From Desulforamulus ruminis DSM 2154 (lineage in GTDB: Bacteria > Bacillota > Desulfotomaculia > Desulfotomaculales > Desulfotomaculaceae): a DNA stretch of 64,000 nt. The position numbers and the translations under genes were made by a program. How positions within the stretch are numbered: position 1 is the stretch's first letter; each line of letters starts with the position of its first letter. Shown here piece by piece: positions 36,022 through 45,093 of the stretch. The notes under the pieces are model-generated. The model ran no database searches. It saw only the letters and a program-made list of their open reading frames with translations, and was not told the origin of the DNA. The DNA lies in contig NC_015589.1 in assembly GCF_000215085.1 (NCBI RefSeq), positions 3,112,120 to 3,176,119 of the forward strand. Reading direction: 5' to 3'.

Positions 36022-36678
36022 TCAGGGTTTTGCCTCCACCACCTTCACCTTGTCCACCGGCAGGTTATAAAAGTTGGCCACCGTTTGGGCCAGTTCCCGG
36101 GCCCCTTTGTCCACCACCGCGGCCTGCTTGCTTGGAGGTTGTTCTTGGGCAGGTTTGGAGCCCACCGTAATTTCTACCGGATCCACTTTGGGTACGGTAG
36201 TTTCTCCCGCTCCCTGCCCCCCGTCTGCCGGCTCCCGGGAGATCTCCAAGACCACGCCGGTTAGCCGTCCAAAGTCCGGGTCTTGGGGATTGCTAGCGGT
36301 CTGGACCTTGGCCCCGGTTACATTCATCTCTCCGTTCAACCGGGCCAGGGCCATCACTTGCTTTTCCAAACCCAGTTGGTATTCTTCCACCGCACGCTGC
36401 TTCTGGTTTCCGGCCATTTTCTGCCCATCCTGTAAAATTTTTTCCAATCCAACCTCCGGTTGATTTTGGTTCAAAGCCGGCAGTTCAATCTTCAAATCCT
36501 GCCGCAGCAAACCGGCTCCCGCCTCCAGCACAACCACAATGATCACCAGACCCATAATCATCTTTACATAACCGTACATTTCGTTGTTGGGCAGCATCAT
36601 TTCCAGAAATACCACCAGCACGGTCATGATTATCAGAACCTGCACCAGCATCTTGATACTTTCCAAAATGCTTACCAC
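36022..36678 (-). CDS. spoIIIAF: Stage III sporulation protein AF
   Basis: A ~218-aa SpoIIIAF: two N-terminal membrane helices (about residues 8-24 and 33-53) and a soluble domain ending in TVANFYNLPVDKVKVVEA. Assigned partly by order. The start could be GTG 36678 or the TTG at 36666, which is better spaced from AGGAGAGG. Five bases after spoIIIAE. Confidence 0.92.
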   Translation of the reverse strand: MVSILESIKMLVQVLIIMTVLVVFLEMMLPNNEMYGYVKMIMGLVIIVVVLEAGAGLLRQDLKIELPALNQNQPEVGLEKILQDGQKMAGNQKQRAVEEYQLGLEKQVMALARLNGEMNVTGAKVQTASNPQDPDFGRLTGVVLEISREPADGGQGAGETTVPKVDPVEITVGSKPAQEQPPSKQAAVVDKGARELAQTVANFYNLPVDKVKVVEAKP

Positions 36679-36683
36679 CTCTC

Positions 36684-37859
36684 CTAGCGCAGCATGGTCA
36701 TTAAGTCCCCCATTCCCACCACAATGGTAATGGCAAAGAAGAACAACAAGCCCACCATGGCTACCGCCGCAAAAATTCCCAGCAGACTATTGCCCAATGC
36801 CGTCAGGCAGTCGGCCATTTGTTTATCCCCCACCGGCTGAATCAGCGCGCCGGCCAGTTTGTAGACAAAAGCCACGGCAAAAATTTTTAACATGGGTAAA
36901 ATGGTTAGCGTAAAAATAACCACCACGCCGGCAATGCCCACTGCGTTTTTAATCAACAGGGAAGATCCGATGACGGCGTCCAAGGCGTCGGAAAACATCC
37001 CTCCCACCACCGGTATAAAGGCGTCGGTGGCGAACTTGGCCGTGCGGATGGCAATGCCGTCGGTAACCGAACCCGCAACCCCCTTAAGGGCCAGCAGGCC
37101 GAGAAAAACCGTTGAACACAGCCCCATCACCGCCATGCCGACAGTTTTCATCAGGTCCGCCAGCCTGGAAACCTGGAATCGTTCGGATAAATTACTTAAG
37201 ATGGTGAGCACCGCTGAAAAAAAGATCAAAGGGAAGATGATGACCTTAACCACCGTGCCAATGGCGGCGATGGCCCCAAAAATGATGGGATGAAAGATGG
37301 CGGTGGAAGCGACGCCGCCCATGGCTGCCAGCAGTGTTAGCAAAAGAGGCAGCAGCGCCTGCATAAAATGCACCATGTTGTCCACTGCTTCCCGTCCAAT
37401 ATTTAAGGCCAGGGCAAAGCTGCCTACGGCTAGGCTCACCAGCACCATATAGCTCACCGCATAGGCCAGTTTTCCGGTGGTCCCCCGGTCAAAGGCGCTC
37501 ATTAAATTCTGCAGAACAGCGCAAATGACGGCCAGAACCACCAGTTTACCCAGCAAAGAGGCGTTGGCCACCACTTCTTTAAAAAGATATTTCAGGAGGC
37601 CGGTCAAAATATCCGAAAGCTGCCAGCTAAAATCACCCTTGATCAACTGGCTCACCATTTCCTGAAATCCGAAATGAGGAATTGCTCCTTCCACCTCCTG
37701 GTTGAGGTGTTCCACAAACTCCTCCAGCTTGTTCATTTCCAGTTCCGCCACCTGACCCTCCGGAGTGACCGTTTCGGGTGCCGCCAGCCCGGGAACAGGG
37801 TAGAGGCAGAAACAAACCATAAACAGGGTGAAAATAATTCTTGCCAACCTTATCCCCAC
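36684..37859 (-). CDS. spoIIIAE: Stage III sporulation protein AE
   Basis: A ~391-aa polytopic protein with a signal-like N-terminus and about eight membrane helices, the largest membrane subunit of the SpoIIIA complex (compare export-gate proteins). GGMFSDALDAVIGSSLLIKNAVGIAG is typical. The start may be GTG 37859 or TTG 37847, the latter six bases after GGTGGGG. Confidence 0.94.
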   Translation of the reverse strand: MGIRLARIIFTLFMVCFCLYPVPGLAAPETVTPEGQVAELEMNKLEEFVEHLNQEVEGAIPHFGFQEMVSQLIKGDFSWQLSDILTGLLKYLFKEVVANASLLGKLVVLAVICAVLQNLMSAFDRGTTGKLAYAVSYMVLVSLAVGSFALALNIGREAVDNMVHFMQALLPLLLTLLAAMGGVASTAIFHPIIFGAIAAIGTVVKVIIFPLIFFSAVLTILSNLSERFQVSRLADLMKTVGMAVMGLCSTVFLGLLALKGVAGSVTDGIAIRTAKFATDAFIPVVGGMFSDALDAVIGSSLLIKNAVGIAGVVVIFTLTILPMLKIFAVAFVYKLAGALIQPVGDKQMADCLTALGNSLLGIFAAVAMVGLLFFFAITIVVGMGDLMTMLR

Positions 37860-37860
37860 C

Positions 37861-38247
37861 TTAAGGCACCAATTTCATCAGGGACTGCAGAACAGCCACG
37901 ATAATGGGTACCGCCATGATCAAAACAACGACTTTGGCCGCAAACTCAATTTTAGAGGCCAGCGCTCCCTCCCCGGCGTCCCGGCAGATTTGTGAGCCAA
38001 AATCAGAAATATAGGCAATGCCGACAATCTTCAAAATGGTGCCCATATAAACCATGCTTACGTTGGCCTGTCCGGCCAGATCCCGCAGAACGGTAAACAC
38101 AGCGGCAATCTGCGGCATCATGACTAGAAAAATGATAATGCCGGCGGTCATGCTCAGCAGCGTAGCCATGGGCGGTTTTTGTACCCGTAAAATAATGGCC
38201 AGTATACAAACCACCAGACCAAGGCCCACAATTTGTAAAATTTCCAC
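37861..38247 (-). CDS. spoIIIAD: Stage III sporulation protein AD
   Basis: A 128-aa membrane protein with four helices, of the SpoIIIAC/AD family. I start at GTG 38247, four bases after AGGTGG; the frame stays open to 38280, which would give a longer, unlikely N-terminus. Co-transcribed between spoIIIAC and AE. Confidence 0.94.
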   Translation of the reverse strand: MEILQIVGLGLVVCILAIILRVQKPPMATLLSMTAGIIIFLVMMPQIAAVFTVLRDLAGQANVSMVYMGTILKIVGIAYISDFGSQICRDAGEGALASKIEFAAKVVVLIMAVPIIVAVLQSLMKLVP

Positions 38248-38287
38248 TTTGCCACCTCTCAATCCGGCCTGTCCTGCCAAGTGGATT

Positions 38288-38488
38288 TTAAAACAACTTG
38301 AATACCGATTTTACTTGATCAAACAAGTTTCCCAGCAGTTGAACCACCCAGAACAAAACCACCGTTAAGCCCCCCAGGGTAGCCAGCACGGCGTAATCTT
38401 CTTTTTTGTATTCCTTCAATACGGTGGTCAATACAGCCGTAAGGAGACCCACACCCGCAATCTTAAAAATCAGATCAATGTTGTTCAT
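38288..38488 (-). CDS. spoIIIAC: Stage III sporulation protein AC
   Basis: A 66-aa protein with two membrane helices: IDLIFKIAGVGLLTAVLTTVLKEYKKEDYAVLATLGGLTVVLFWVV is the standard SpoIIIAC pattern. ATG follows AAAGGGGAAG. Part of the channel basal platform. Confidence 0.95.
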   Translation of the reverse strand: MNNIDLIFKIAGVGLLTAVLTTVLKEYKKEDYAVLATLGGLTVVLFWVVQLLGNLFDQVKSVFKLF

Positions 38489-38503
38489 CTTTCTTCCCCT
38501 TTC

Positions 38504-39022
38504 TTAGATCAAGATTAAAACCACGGTAAGTCCCCCCAGGAAACCTAAATAATGATAGACCCGGGTGTTCCTGGCAGAGTCCTCCTCGGCCTTGGCCTGT
38601 TCCAGCTTTAATTGTTCCCTGGCCAGGGATAAATGCTTGATCTGGTCTTCCCGGTCCGATATGCCCAGGCTGTTGCCCAACTCCAGCAGCACCGTCCGGT
38701 CCGACCGGTTGAGGGCAGACCGGGGGTAATACTCCTCCAGAGCCATAGCCCAGGCCTCCCGGGCTGTTTTTCCTCTCATGGTCAGCAGCTCCCGCCCGGT
38801 GCCGCCGAACAGGGGAGACACCCGCTGGTCGCACCGTTCAGCCACATAGGTTAAAGCATCCGGCAGAGGCGTGGCGCCATAGGAGATCTCGGTTTCCAAT
38901 AGCTGCAGGGCGTTTTGCAGGGCCCGGATCTCTCCCGGCCGGCGTCTGTAATTGCTGGCCACGGTCATTCCCATTAAGCTGCAGGAAAAGATCACCATTA
39001 ACGCTCCCAGCAGTTTCAGCAT
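38504..39022 (-). CDS. spoIIIAB: Stage III sporulation protein AB
   Basis: A 172-aa SpoIIIAB (GspF-like fold): LGALMVIFSCSLMGMTVASNYRRRPGEIRALQNALQLLETEISYGATPLPDAL at the N-terminus and a C-terminal helix LGFLGGLTVVLILI. Its ATG overlaps the spoIIIAA stop, indicating coupling. Confidence 0.95.
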   Translation of the reverse strand: MLKLLGALMVIFSCSLMGMTVASNYRRRPGEIRALQNALQLLETEISYGATPLPDALTYVAERCDQRVSPLFGGTGRELLTMRGKTAREAWAMALEEYYPRSALNRSDRTVLLELGNSLGISDREDQIKHLSLAREQLKLEQAKAEEDSARNTRVYHYLGFLGGLTVVLILI

Positions 39023-40029
39023 AACATCACCTCCAACGGCTGCATGGAACGGCCGTCCATAATGCCTTCCACAGTTCCCACTCCCCTAGAGCGCCCTAGA
39101 AACACAAATCGCTCAATGGCTTTAATACGAAATAAATACTGCAACGCCGGGCGGTCCGCCAGTTCTTCCAAGGACGAACCATGGACGGTGGTTAAAACTT
39201 TCACCCCGGCATTTAACACTTCTTCCAAAGCTGCCACATCCTCCTGGCGTCCAATTTCATCGGTGGCAATCACCACCGGGCCCATGGACCTCAGCAGCAT
39301 CATCATTCCCGCCGCCTTGGGGCAGGCATCCAGAACATCCGTCCTGGGTCCCACATCCCGTTGGGGCACGCCCCGGTAACAGCCGGCAATCTCCGAACGC
39401 TCGTCCACCACACCCACATTAACGCCCGGAAAGGCCAGCTCCGGCACTCCTTCACTAAGTCTCCGGATCAAATCCCTTAAAAGGGTGGTTTTGCCGCAGC
39501 GGGGCGGGGATACCAGCATGGTGTGATAGAACTTTCCGTCCGGTGCAATTAAATAAGGCAACACCCTGTCGGCCACTCCCGGTACGGCCCGGGAGATGCG
39601 GAAATTAAATCCCGAGATATATTTAATGTTTTTTACTCTGCCCTGCTCCGTCAACACCTTGCCGGTAATACCAACCCGGTGACCCCCCGGCAAAGTAATA
39701 AATCCATTTCTTAGTTCTTCTTCCAGAGCGTAGAGGGAACTCCGGCTGACCAGATGCGTTACCCTCTCAATGTCTTCCCCGTCAATCCGGTAGGCCTCGG
39801 CTGAATTCCGGGACAGGCTGCCCTCAGGGGTAACATAACCGTCTCCCCTGGCAAGGCCCAGCATCAGGGGACGTCCCTGCCGCACCCTGATTTCCTCCAA
39901 GGTATTTTGGATATCCGGAGGCAGGCTGCTTAAGAGTTGACGCAGGTTTAGGGGCAGTATCTCCAAAACCTCTTTCAGAGGCGCCCCTGGCACCGCTGCT
40001 TTGGTTGAAATGGGTTTCAAAACCGACAT
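39016..40029 (-). CDS. spoIIIAA: Stage III sporulation protein AA (ATPase)
   Basis: A 337-aa secretion-type ATPase of the SpoIIIA complex. It contains Walker A PPRCGKTTLLRDLI, VVDERSEIAGCYRG (Walker B-like) and VIATDEIGRQEDVAALEEVLNAGVKVLTTVHG. First gene of the operon; transcription is expected to be under sigma-E in the mother cell, and a fitting promoter is seen at 40051-40080. ATG behind GGGGAGGG. Confidence 0.96.
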   Translation of the reverse strand: MSVLKPISTKAAVPGAPLKEVLEILPLNLRQLLSSLPPDIQNTLEEIRVRQGRPLMLGLARGDGYVTPEGSLSRNSAEAYRIDGEDIERVTHLVSRSSLYALEEELRNGFITLPGGHRVGITGKVLTEQGRVKNIKYISGFNFRISRAVPGVADRVLPYLIAPDGKFYHTMLVSPPRCGKTTLLRDLIRRLSEGVPELAFPGVNVGVVDERSEIAGCYRGVPQRDVGPRTDVLDACPKAAGMMMLLRSMGPVVIATDEIGRQEDVAALEEVLNAGVKVLTTVHGSSLEELADRPALQYLFRIKAIERFVFLGRSRGVGTVEGIMDGRSMQPLEVMLC

Positions 40030-40050
40030 AGTTTGTCCCTCCCCTGTTCT

Positions 40051-40080
40051 ATAGATATGGATTGCCTCACCAATTTATTC
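40051..40080 (-). promoter_or_regulatory. Candidate sigma-E promoter of spoIIIA
   Basis: On the minus strand GAATAAA (40074-40080) and CATATCTAT (40051-40059) are 14 bases apart, compatible with sigma-E -35 and -10 elements. The position 20-50 bases before spoIIIAA and the known sigma-E control of this operon in Bacillus support it; the match is not perfect. Confidence 0.4.
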
Positions 40081-40146
40081 CAGATATTCCCTCCAGCCAA
40101 AAGAAAACTTGTCCTAGGTCAATCCCGGCTAAGGGCTCTAAAAAGG

Positions 40147-40175
40147 CAAAAAAATAAGGACACCTTACGGTGTCC
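40147..40175 (-). terminator. Terminator of the stalk-domain protein gene
   Basis: Stem GGACACC/GGTGTCC with a GTAA loop, then TTATTTTTTT on the minus strand: a textbook intrinsic terminator isolating spoIIIA from the upstream gene. Confidence 0.88.
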
Positions 40176-40187
40176 CTAAAAAATCGG

Positions 40188-41810
40188 TTAGTTTGTGGTT
40201 ATCCTTACTTCTTCCCCCACCAGTTCAATACTGCAGCCCAGTTCCTCGGCTACAAACCGGATGGGCACCAGGGTCCGTCCGTCCCTGAGCAGGGGCGGGG
40301 CATCCAGCGTCTTGCTGCGGCCGTTTACCGTGTAATGCTCTTTGCCAATATACATGATAATGTACCGGTTGTCTTTTACGATATGCACTTCGTCGCCACC
40401 CATGGCCGTGACTTTGCAGCCCAGGGCCTCGGCCAGGTTCCTGACCGGCACCATGGTTCGCTTATCCTTGATGAAAGGCTGAACATCAAAATAAAGCGTT
40501 CTGCCGTTTAAGGCCACACGAACACTCTTTTCCCGGTCAAAGATGCCGGTGATGCTCATTTTTTGCTCCTGGATCTCCTGGGGCTTTAAGGCATCCATAT
40601 CGGCACTGTTTTCCGGTGTTAGAACAGGGATTTCCACTTTGATATCGGGCTCCGCCTTTGCTTTGGACCTCACTCCCAGGCTCAGGTCCGATGCCTCCTG
40701 CCCGTCTTTAACCTTTAAGTTCATGCTTGCGGTAGATTCGGTAGCGGTTTTGGAATAATCATAAAAATTTTTAAGATTGAAATCCGCTGTTTTATCGCTG
40801 ATTTCAAATTGCAAACCTAAATCAATCGTCCCCTGCACCCGGTCGTCTTTCCGGTTTCGCTCATTCTGGAGGGTCAATAAACCGGCAGGACCTCCCGGTT
40901 GAGCATTTAATTTCAGCCTCAGTTGGGTGGAGCTTAAACCATCGGCGTTCTCCGGGACATTTATGACCAGAGACTCCAGTTGTATTCCCGTGATGTTAAA
41001 AAACAGACCGATTTCATCCGGAGTAGGGTAACTGAGAGTCTCTAACCCTTTCAACATCTCAGCTTTGTACTCAGCCTCGGTTTTAGATGGATCCGCAGAC
41101 AAGGCTACTTTGGCCATAACCCCGGCAAAGGTCTCGGGGTCCTTTTTTATTTTCTGCAGCAGCGCATGAATGGTTTTTTCCAGTGCCTCTTGATTCAGTT
41201 CGAGAGTAATCTCCCCGTTGCGGCTGCGGATGTACTGATCGGGAATGGCCTCTACAAAAAAGCCATAGAGCCCCTTTAATTCAGTTATCATGGCCAGCGA
41301 CCGCTGTTGGGACTGATTGAAGGACCATAACTGGGCCATTTCAGGATCTTTTATGTCGTAATAAAGATATTGAGGCAAAGTTTCCGGCAATTCAAGGGTG
41401 GGCACAAGTTCCTGCAGGGATTGAAAGGTCTCTCTGGGAATAATCACCTTGGTATCGTCCAAATAGAAATTTCCCCGGTACTCCTTCCCTTCTACCGTAA
41501 GGGTATAAGAGAAACTCATTTTATTGGCCGGGACATTCATCCGGTAGTCCAATTGAATTTCGGCGCCATTTATCCGCTTGGCCATCTGTTGGTCCTGGGG
41601 TTTCGTTAGGAACCCGGCTTCCAAATGATGAACTTTAAAGGCTAGGGAACCGGAAGCCGTCTGATTTATCTGGTTATCCAGGTCAGCCAGAGTCAGGTCA
41701 AAGCGGTCGATTAAAATTTTTTTCTCCCTTGAAAGGGTTTCCGCGCCAACCGGTAAAACCCCGCTGAAGGAAAACAACAAAACTAAAATAAAAACCAAAT
41801 ATTTCTTCAA
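40188..41810 (-). CDS. Secreted protein with copper-amine-oxidase-like stalk domain
   Basis: A 540-aa exported protein. The N-terminus (MKKYLVFILVLLFSFSGVLPVGAETL) is a signal peptide cut after about residue 23. The middle (30-420) is a large, unrecognised domain. The C-terminus (about 430-540) is a pair of stalk repeats of the copper amine oxidase N-terminal-like family: FIKDKRTMVPVRNLAEALGC and LLRDGRTLVPIRFVAEELGC. These domains are abundant in Peptococcaceae surface proteins. Start TTG 41810 behind GGGGG. Function unknown. Confidence 0.82.
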   Translation of the reverse strand: MKKYLVFILVLLFSFSGVLPVGAETLSREKKILIDRFDLTLADLDNQINQTASGSLAFKVHHLEAGFLTKPQDQQMAKRINGAEIQLDYRMNVPANKMSFSYTLTVEGKEYRGNFYLDDTKVIIPRETFQSLQELVPTLELPETLPQYLYYDIKDPEMAQLWSFNQSQQRSLAMITELKGLYGFFVEAIPDQYIRSRNGEITLELNQEALEKTIHALLQKIKKDPETFAGVMAKVALSADPSKTEAEYKAEMLKGLETLSYPTPDEIGLFFNITGIQLESLVINVPENADGLSSTQLRLKLNAQPGGPAGLLTLQNERNRKDDRVQGTIDLGLQFEISDKTADFNLKNFYDYSKTATESTASMNLKVKDGQEASDLSLGVRSKAKAEPDIKVEIPVLTPENSADMDALKPQEIQEQKMSITGIFDREKSVRVALNGRTLYFDVQPFIKDKRTMVPVRNLAEALGCKVTAMGGDEVHIVKDNRYIIMYIGKEHYTVNGRSKTLDAPPLLRDGRTLVPIRFVAEELGCSIELVGEEVRITTN

Positions 41811-41880
41811 TTACAGAACCCCCTTAAACTTTCCTTGTATGCGAGGTTCTGCACCGGGAACCTTTTCTCCTCCCTGTTTA

Positions 41881-41911
41881 CAAAAAAAGGACTTAGGTCA
41901 GTATGGTCCTT
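41881..41911 (-). promoter_or_regulatory. Attenuator-like hairpin upstream of the stalk-domain gene
   Basis: Stem AAGGAC/GTCCTT followed on the minus strand by seven T lies between the previous gene's own terminator and the stalk-domain gene, about 75 bases before its start. A second stem (ATGGGC/GCCCAT) lies just upstream (about 41937-41957). No known riboswitch recognised. Confidence 0.4.
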
Positions 41912-41987
41912 CACAGATTCAAGCCCTGAAAGAGCAGGATGGGCAGTAATCACGCCCATAACATGTCTCCCCTTTTGATAGTTGCAC

Positions 41988-42023
41988 AAAAAAGGAGACG
42001 GCGCCCTCGATGGCGCCGCCTCC
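41988..42023 (-). terminator. Terminator of the CoA-disulfide reductase gene
   Basis: A strong GC-rich stem (GGAGGCGGCGCC/GGCGCCGTCTCC on the minus strand, one mismatch) with a six-T run begins 15 bases after the stop codon. Confidence 0.9.
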
Positions 42024-42037
42024 TAAAAATCCTTCAA

Positions 42038-43732
42038 TTAATCCATATCAAAGGGCCAGCCTTCCATGCCGGCTTCCATAAACTTAACGTCCTTAAATCC
42101 GGCGCCCTCCAGAATGCGGGCGGCCTCGTAAGCCCGGGAGCCCATAACGCAAACCGTCACCACTTCTTTGTCTTTGGGCACCTGATCCAGCTTTTCCCTC
42201 AGTTCTCCCAGGGTGAGCTGTTGAACCCGCTGGTCCTGAATGTTGCGCATGTTAAACTGCTGGGGCGTCCGAACATCCAACAGCACAAAATCCTCGCCCC
42301 GTTCCAGTTTTTCCTGAACTTCTTGGGCCGTGTAGGTTTTGGCCACACCGTCCAGCTTATTTTTCAGGGTATTGCCGCAGTGGATAATGGGATCAATGGG
42401 AGTGGAGAAAGGCGGCGCATAGCCCAGGTCAAGGTTCAGCAGGTCATCCAGGGTTCCGCCATAGTAGAGCTGGGTGGCCACCACATCAATGCGCTTGGCA
42501 ATTTCCCCTTTGCCCAGCCCCTGGGCGCCCAGAATTTTCCCGGTCTTTTTATCCACAATCATTTTGAAGATCACTTTGCTGCTGCTGGGATGGTAATGGG
42601 TCATGTCAAAGGTGGAAATCAGGGCGGTTTCAACATCGTATCCCAGATCCCGGGCCTGCTTTTCTCCCAGGCCTGTCCGGGCAATGTTTAAACCCATGCA
42701 GTGGAGCACGCCGGTACCCAGCACCCCTTTAAAGGTGGATTTGCCGCCGTTAACATTATCTCCCACAATGCGGCCCTGGCGGTTGGCGTAGGTGGCCATG
42801 GGAGCAAACACCTTTTTGCCGCTGAGCAGGTGCGTATTTTCCACACAGTCGCCCAGAGCGTAAATATCCGCATCACTGGTCTGCATATATTCATTGACGC
42901 TGATGGCGCCGGTTTCACCAATGGCCAGGCCGGCCTCCTGGGCCAGTTTTACGTTGGGACGAACCCCCACGGCCAGAATCACCATCTCCGCGTCAATCTC
43001 GCCCTTATCGGTAATCACTTTGGTAACCCGGCCGTCTTCCCCTTCCAGCCGCAGCACCTTTTCGCCGAAACGTCCTTCCAGACCCTGCTCGTATAGATTT
43101 TTATACAGCAGTTGCCCCAGGTCCGCATCCAAAATACCGGGCAGCAGCGTTTCTTTGAATTCCACCACGGTCACCGCACGCATGGGGCTGAATACCGAAT
43201 CCAGCGCCTCCATACCGATGAAGCCGGAGCCAATAATAACCACGTCATTGGCCTCCCCGGCCTCCATGGCTTCTTTAATCCGTACCGCGTCGGTAAGGTG
43301 GTTCAAGCGGTAGACGCCCTTTAATCCCAGGTTTTCAATGGGAGGGGTAATGGGGTTGGAGCCGATTCCCAGAACCAGCTTATCGTATTCAAAAATCTGC
43401 TCTTCCCCGGTATCCACATTGCGGGCCAGGACTTTTTTGTCCGCCCGGTTAATGGTGACGGCCTCCATACCGGTCAGCACATCCACGCCCCGCTCTGCTT
43501 TAAAGAATTCCGGGTCACGCTTTACACCGTAGGCGGTGGAATAAAGATGATCAAACTCGTGAATTTGCCCCGATAGATAGTAAGGCATACCGCAGCCGGC
43601 GTAGGATATGTATTTTCCCTTTTCCAGAATGGTAATCTGCGCTTCAGGATTCAAACGGCGGGCTCTGGCAGCGGTTTTAGGGCCGGCGGCCACGCCCCCG
43701 ATGATCAGAATTTTTTGACTGGCCAAATTCAT
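42038..43732 (-). CDS. CoA-disulfide reductase-like flavoprotein fused to rhodanese
   Basis: A 564-aa two-part protein. Residues 1-~450 form a pyridine nucleotide-disulfide oxidoreductase with FAD motif GGVAAGPKTAARARR and the single active-site cysteine C47 in YAGCGMPYY, as in CoA-disulfide reductases and NADH oxidases. The C-terminal ~95 residues are a rhodanese domain with active cysteine in VTVCVMGSRAYEA. Such fusions handle CoA persulfide/polysulfide and oxidative stress. Monocistronic by its own terminator. Exact substrate is unknown. Confidence 0.9.
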   Translation of the reverse strand: MNLASQKILIIGGVAAGPKTAARARRLNPEAQITILEKGKYISYAGCGMPYYLSGQIHEFDHLYSTAYGVKRDPEFFKAERGVDVLTGMEAVTINRADKKVLARNVDTGEEQIFEYDKLVLGIGSNPITPPIENLGLKGVYRLNHLTDAVRIKEAMEAGEANDVVIIGSGFIGMEALDSVFSPMRAVTVVEFKETLLPGILDADLGQLLYKNLYEQGLEGRFGEKVLRLEGEDGRVTKVITDKGEIDAEMVILAVGVRPNVKLAQEAGLAIGETGAISVNEYMQTSDADIYALGDCVENTHLLSGKKVFAPMATYANRQGRIVGDNVNGGKSTFKGVLGTGVLHCMGLNIARTGLGEKQARDLGYDVETALISTFDMTHYHPSSSKVIFKMIVDKKTGKILGAQGLGKGEIAKRIDVVATQLYYGGTLDDLLNLDLGYAPPFSTPIDPIIHCGNTLKNKLDGVAKTYTAQEVQEKLERGEDFVLLDVRTPQQFNMRNIQDQRVQQLTLGELREKLDQVPKDKEVVTVCVMGSRAYEAARILEGAGFKDVKFMEAGMEGWPFDMD

Positions 43733-43803
43733 TTCCTCCCTTTCCTAGCAAAAATTTCAACAATTTTATTATAACTCCAATATGACAATAAATTCAATGT
43801 CCC

Positions 43804-43861
43804 TTTTCCGGTCAAGACCGGAAAACTAATCCCCGGCTACCGGAATGGCCGGTCTCCGGGG
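43804..43861 (-). terminator. Double hairpin after aroF
   Basis: Two stems follow aroF: CCCCGG/CCGGGG (43831-43861) and the near-palindrome TTTTCCGGTC/GACCGGAAAA (43804-43825). The second lacks a long T run beyond its arm, but together they likely end the aroF transcript. Confidence 0.55.
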
Positions 43862-43894
43862 ACTGATTAAGAGGGTTTCGCCTGGCAGCGCAAG

Positions 43895-44908
43895 CTAAAG
43901 GGTTTTTCCAATGGCTTGGGCCACCGGACGGGCAGACTCCATTAACTGTAAGAATTGTTCCGGATTAAGGGACTGGGGTCCGTCGCACAGGGCCTTGGCC
44001 GGGTTTGGGTGCATCTCCACCAAAAGTCCGTCTGCTCCGGCAGCCACAGCGGCCAGGGTCATGGGCAGCACCAGTTCCCGCTTGCCGGTGGCATGGCTGG
44101 GGTCCACCACAACCGGCAGGTGGCTCAGGGACTTCACCAGCGGTATGGCGCTTAAATCCAGAGTATTGCGGGTATAAGTTTCAAAGGTGCGAATGCCCCG
44201 TTCACATAATATAACGGACTGGTTTCCTTCGGACATAATATATTCTGCCGCCATCAGCCATTCCTCAATGGTGGCTGAAAGGCCTCTTTTCAGCAAAATG
44301 GGTTTGTTGGATTGACCTGCGGCTTTCAGCAGCCGGAAGTTTTGCATGTTCCGGGTGCCGATTTGTAAAATATCAATGTAGGCGGTGGCCCGCTCTAAAC
44401 TATCTTCATCAATGACTTCACTGACGGTAACCAAACCGGTTTGTTCCGATACTTCGGCCAGCAGTTTCAAGCCCTCTTCTTCCATGCCCTGGAAGCTGTA
44501 GGGAGACGTACGGGGTTTAAAAGCCCCTCCCCGCAAAAACCTGGCCCCTGCCCGGCGGGCCGCCTGAGCGGCTTTCATCAATTGTTCCCGGCTCTCCACG
44601 GCGCAAGGTCCGGCGATTACCGCCACCTGATCGGCTCCAATGGTAACACCCCGAACCTTGATGACGGTATTTTCCTCGCTGACTTCCCGGCTGGCCAGCT
44701 TAAAGGGCTTCATGATGGGAACCACTTTCTCCACGCCCGGCAGTGCTTCCAATCCCAGAGATTCGATAGCCCGGCGGTCTCCCACCGCGGCCACCACCGT
44801 ACGTTTGGCCCCGTAAATAACCTGAGCCCGAAAACCCATGGCCGTTAAGCGGGAATCCACTTCCGCCACCTGTTCCTCTTTAGCCTGGGGGTACATTACA
44901 ACAACCAT
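43895..44908 (-). CDS. aroF: 3-deoxy-7-phosphoheptulonate synthase (DAHP synthase, AroA-beta type)
   Basis: A 337-aa DAHP synthase of the TIM-barrel type with an N-terminal ferredoxin-like regulatory domain (about residues 1-75). The core has GADQVAVIAGPCAVESREQLMKAA, FLRGGAFKPRTSPYSFQG, KRGLSATIEEWLMAAEYI and VVDPSHATGKRELV. It condenses PEP and erythrose-4-phosphate in the first shikimate step. A tandem T-box leader upstream makes it respond to uncharged tRNA. aroB and aroQ lie elsewhere in the window. Confidence 0.95.
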   Translation of the reverse strand: MVVVMYPQAKEEQVAEVDSRLTAMGFRAQVIYGAKRTVVAAVGDRRAIESLGLEALPGVEKVVPIMKPFKLASREVSEENTVIKVRGVTIGADQVAVIAGPCAVESREQLMKAAQAARRAGARFLRGGAFKPRTSPYSFQGMEEEGLKLLAEVSEQTGLVTVSEVIDEDSLERATAYIDILQIGTRNMQNFRLLKAAGQSNKPILLKRGLSATIEEWLMAAEYIMSEGNQSVILCERGIRTFETYTRNTLDLSAIPLVKSLSHLPVVVDPSHATGKRELVLPMTLAAVAAGADGLLVEMHPNPAKALCDGPQSLNPEQFLQLMESARPVAQAIGKTL

Positions 44909-45093
44909 TGATCATCCCTCCACTTTTTTATGTTCTGTAAAGTTGATTAAGGGACGAAAGTAAAAACTTCCGCGGTACCACCCTTATTGGCCAAAAAGCC
45001 CGGCTCAGCAGGGTACGGGACCGTTCCTTGCCGTGATTCCTCTCCGCCGGGTGGGTCTGGCAGGAACCCTTTCAGCAGCATTTCTGCCCTGAA
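44909..45093 (-). ncRNA. Second, partial T-box unit of the aroF leader
   Basis: AGGGTGGTACCGCG (complement at 44971-44984), the T-box consensus, occurs a second time 160 bases after the first. The preceding segment repeats the stem II/III-like words of unit 1 (TCCCGTAC, GAGCC...GGGCT) but I find no AG-bulge stem I. A TTTCGTCCC arm follows, but its GGGACGAAA partner is missing; instead TCCCT could pair with the AGGGA of the aroF ribosome binding site. Confidence 0.65.
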
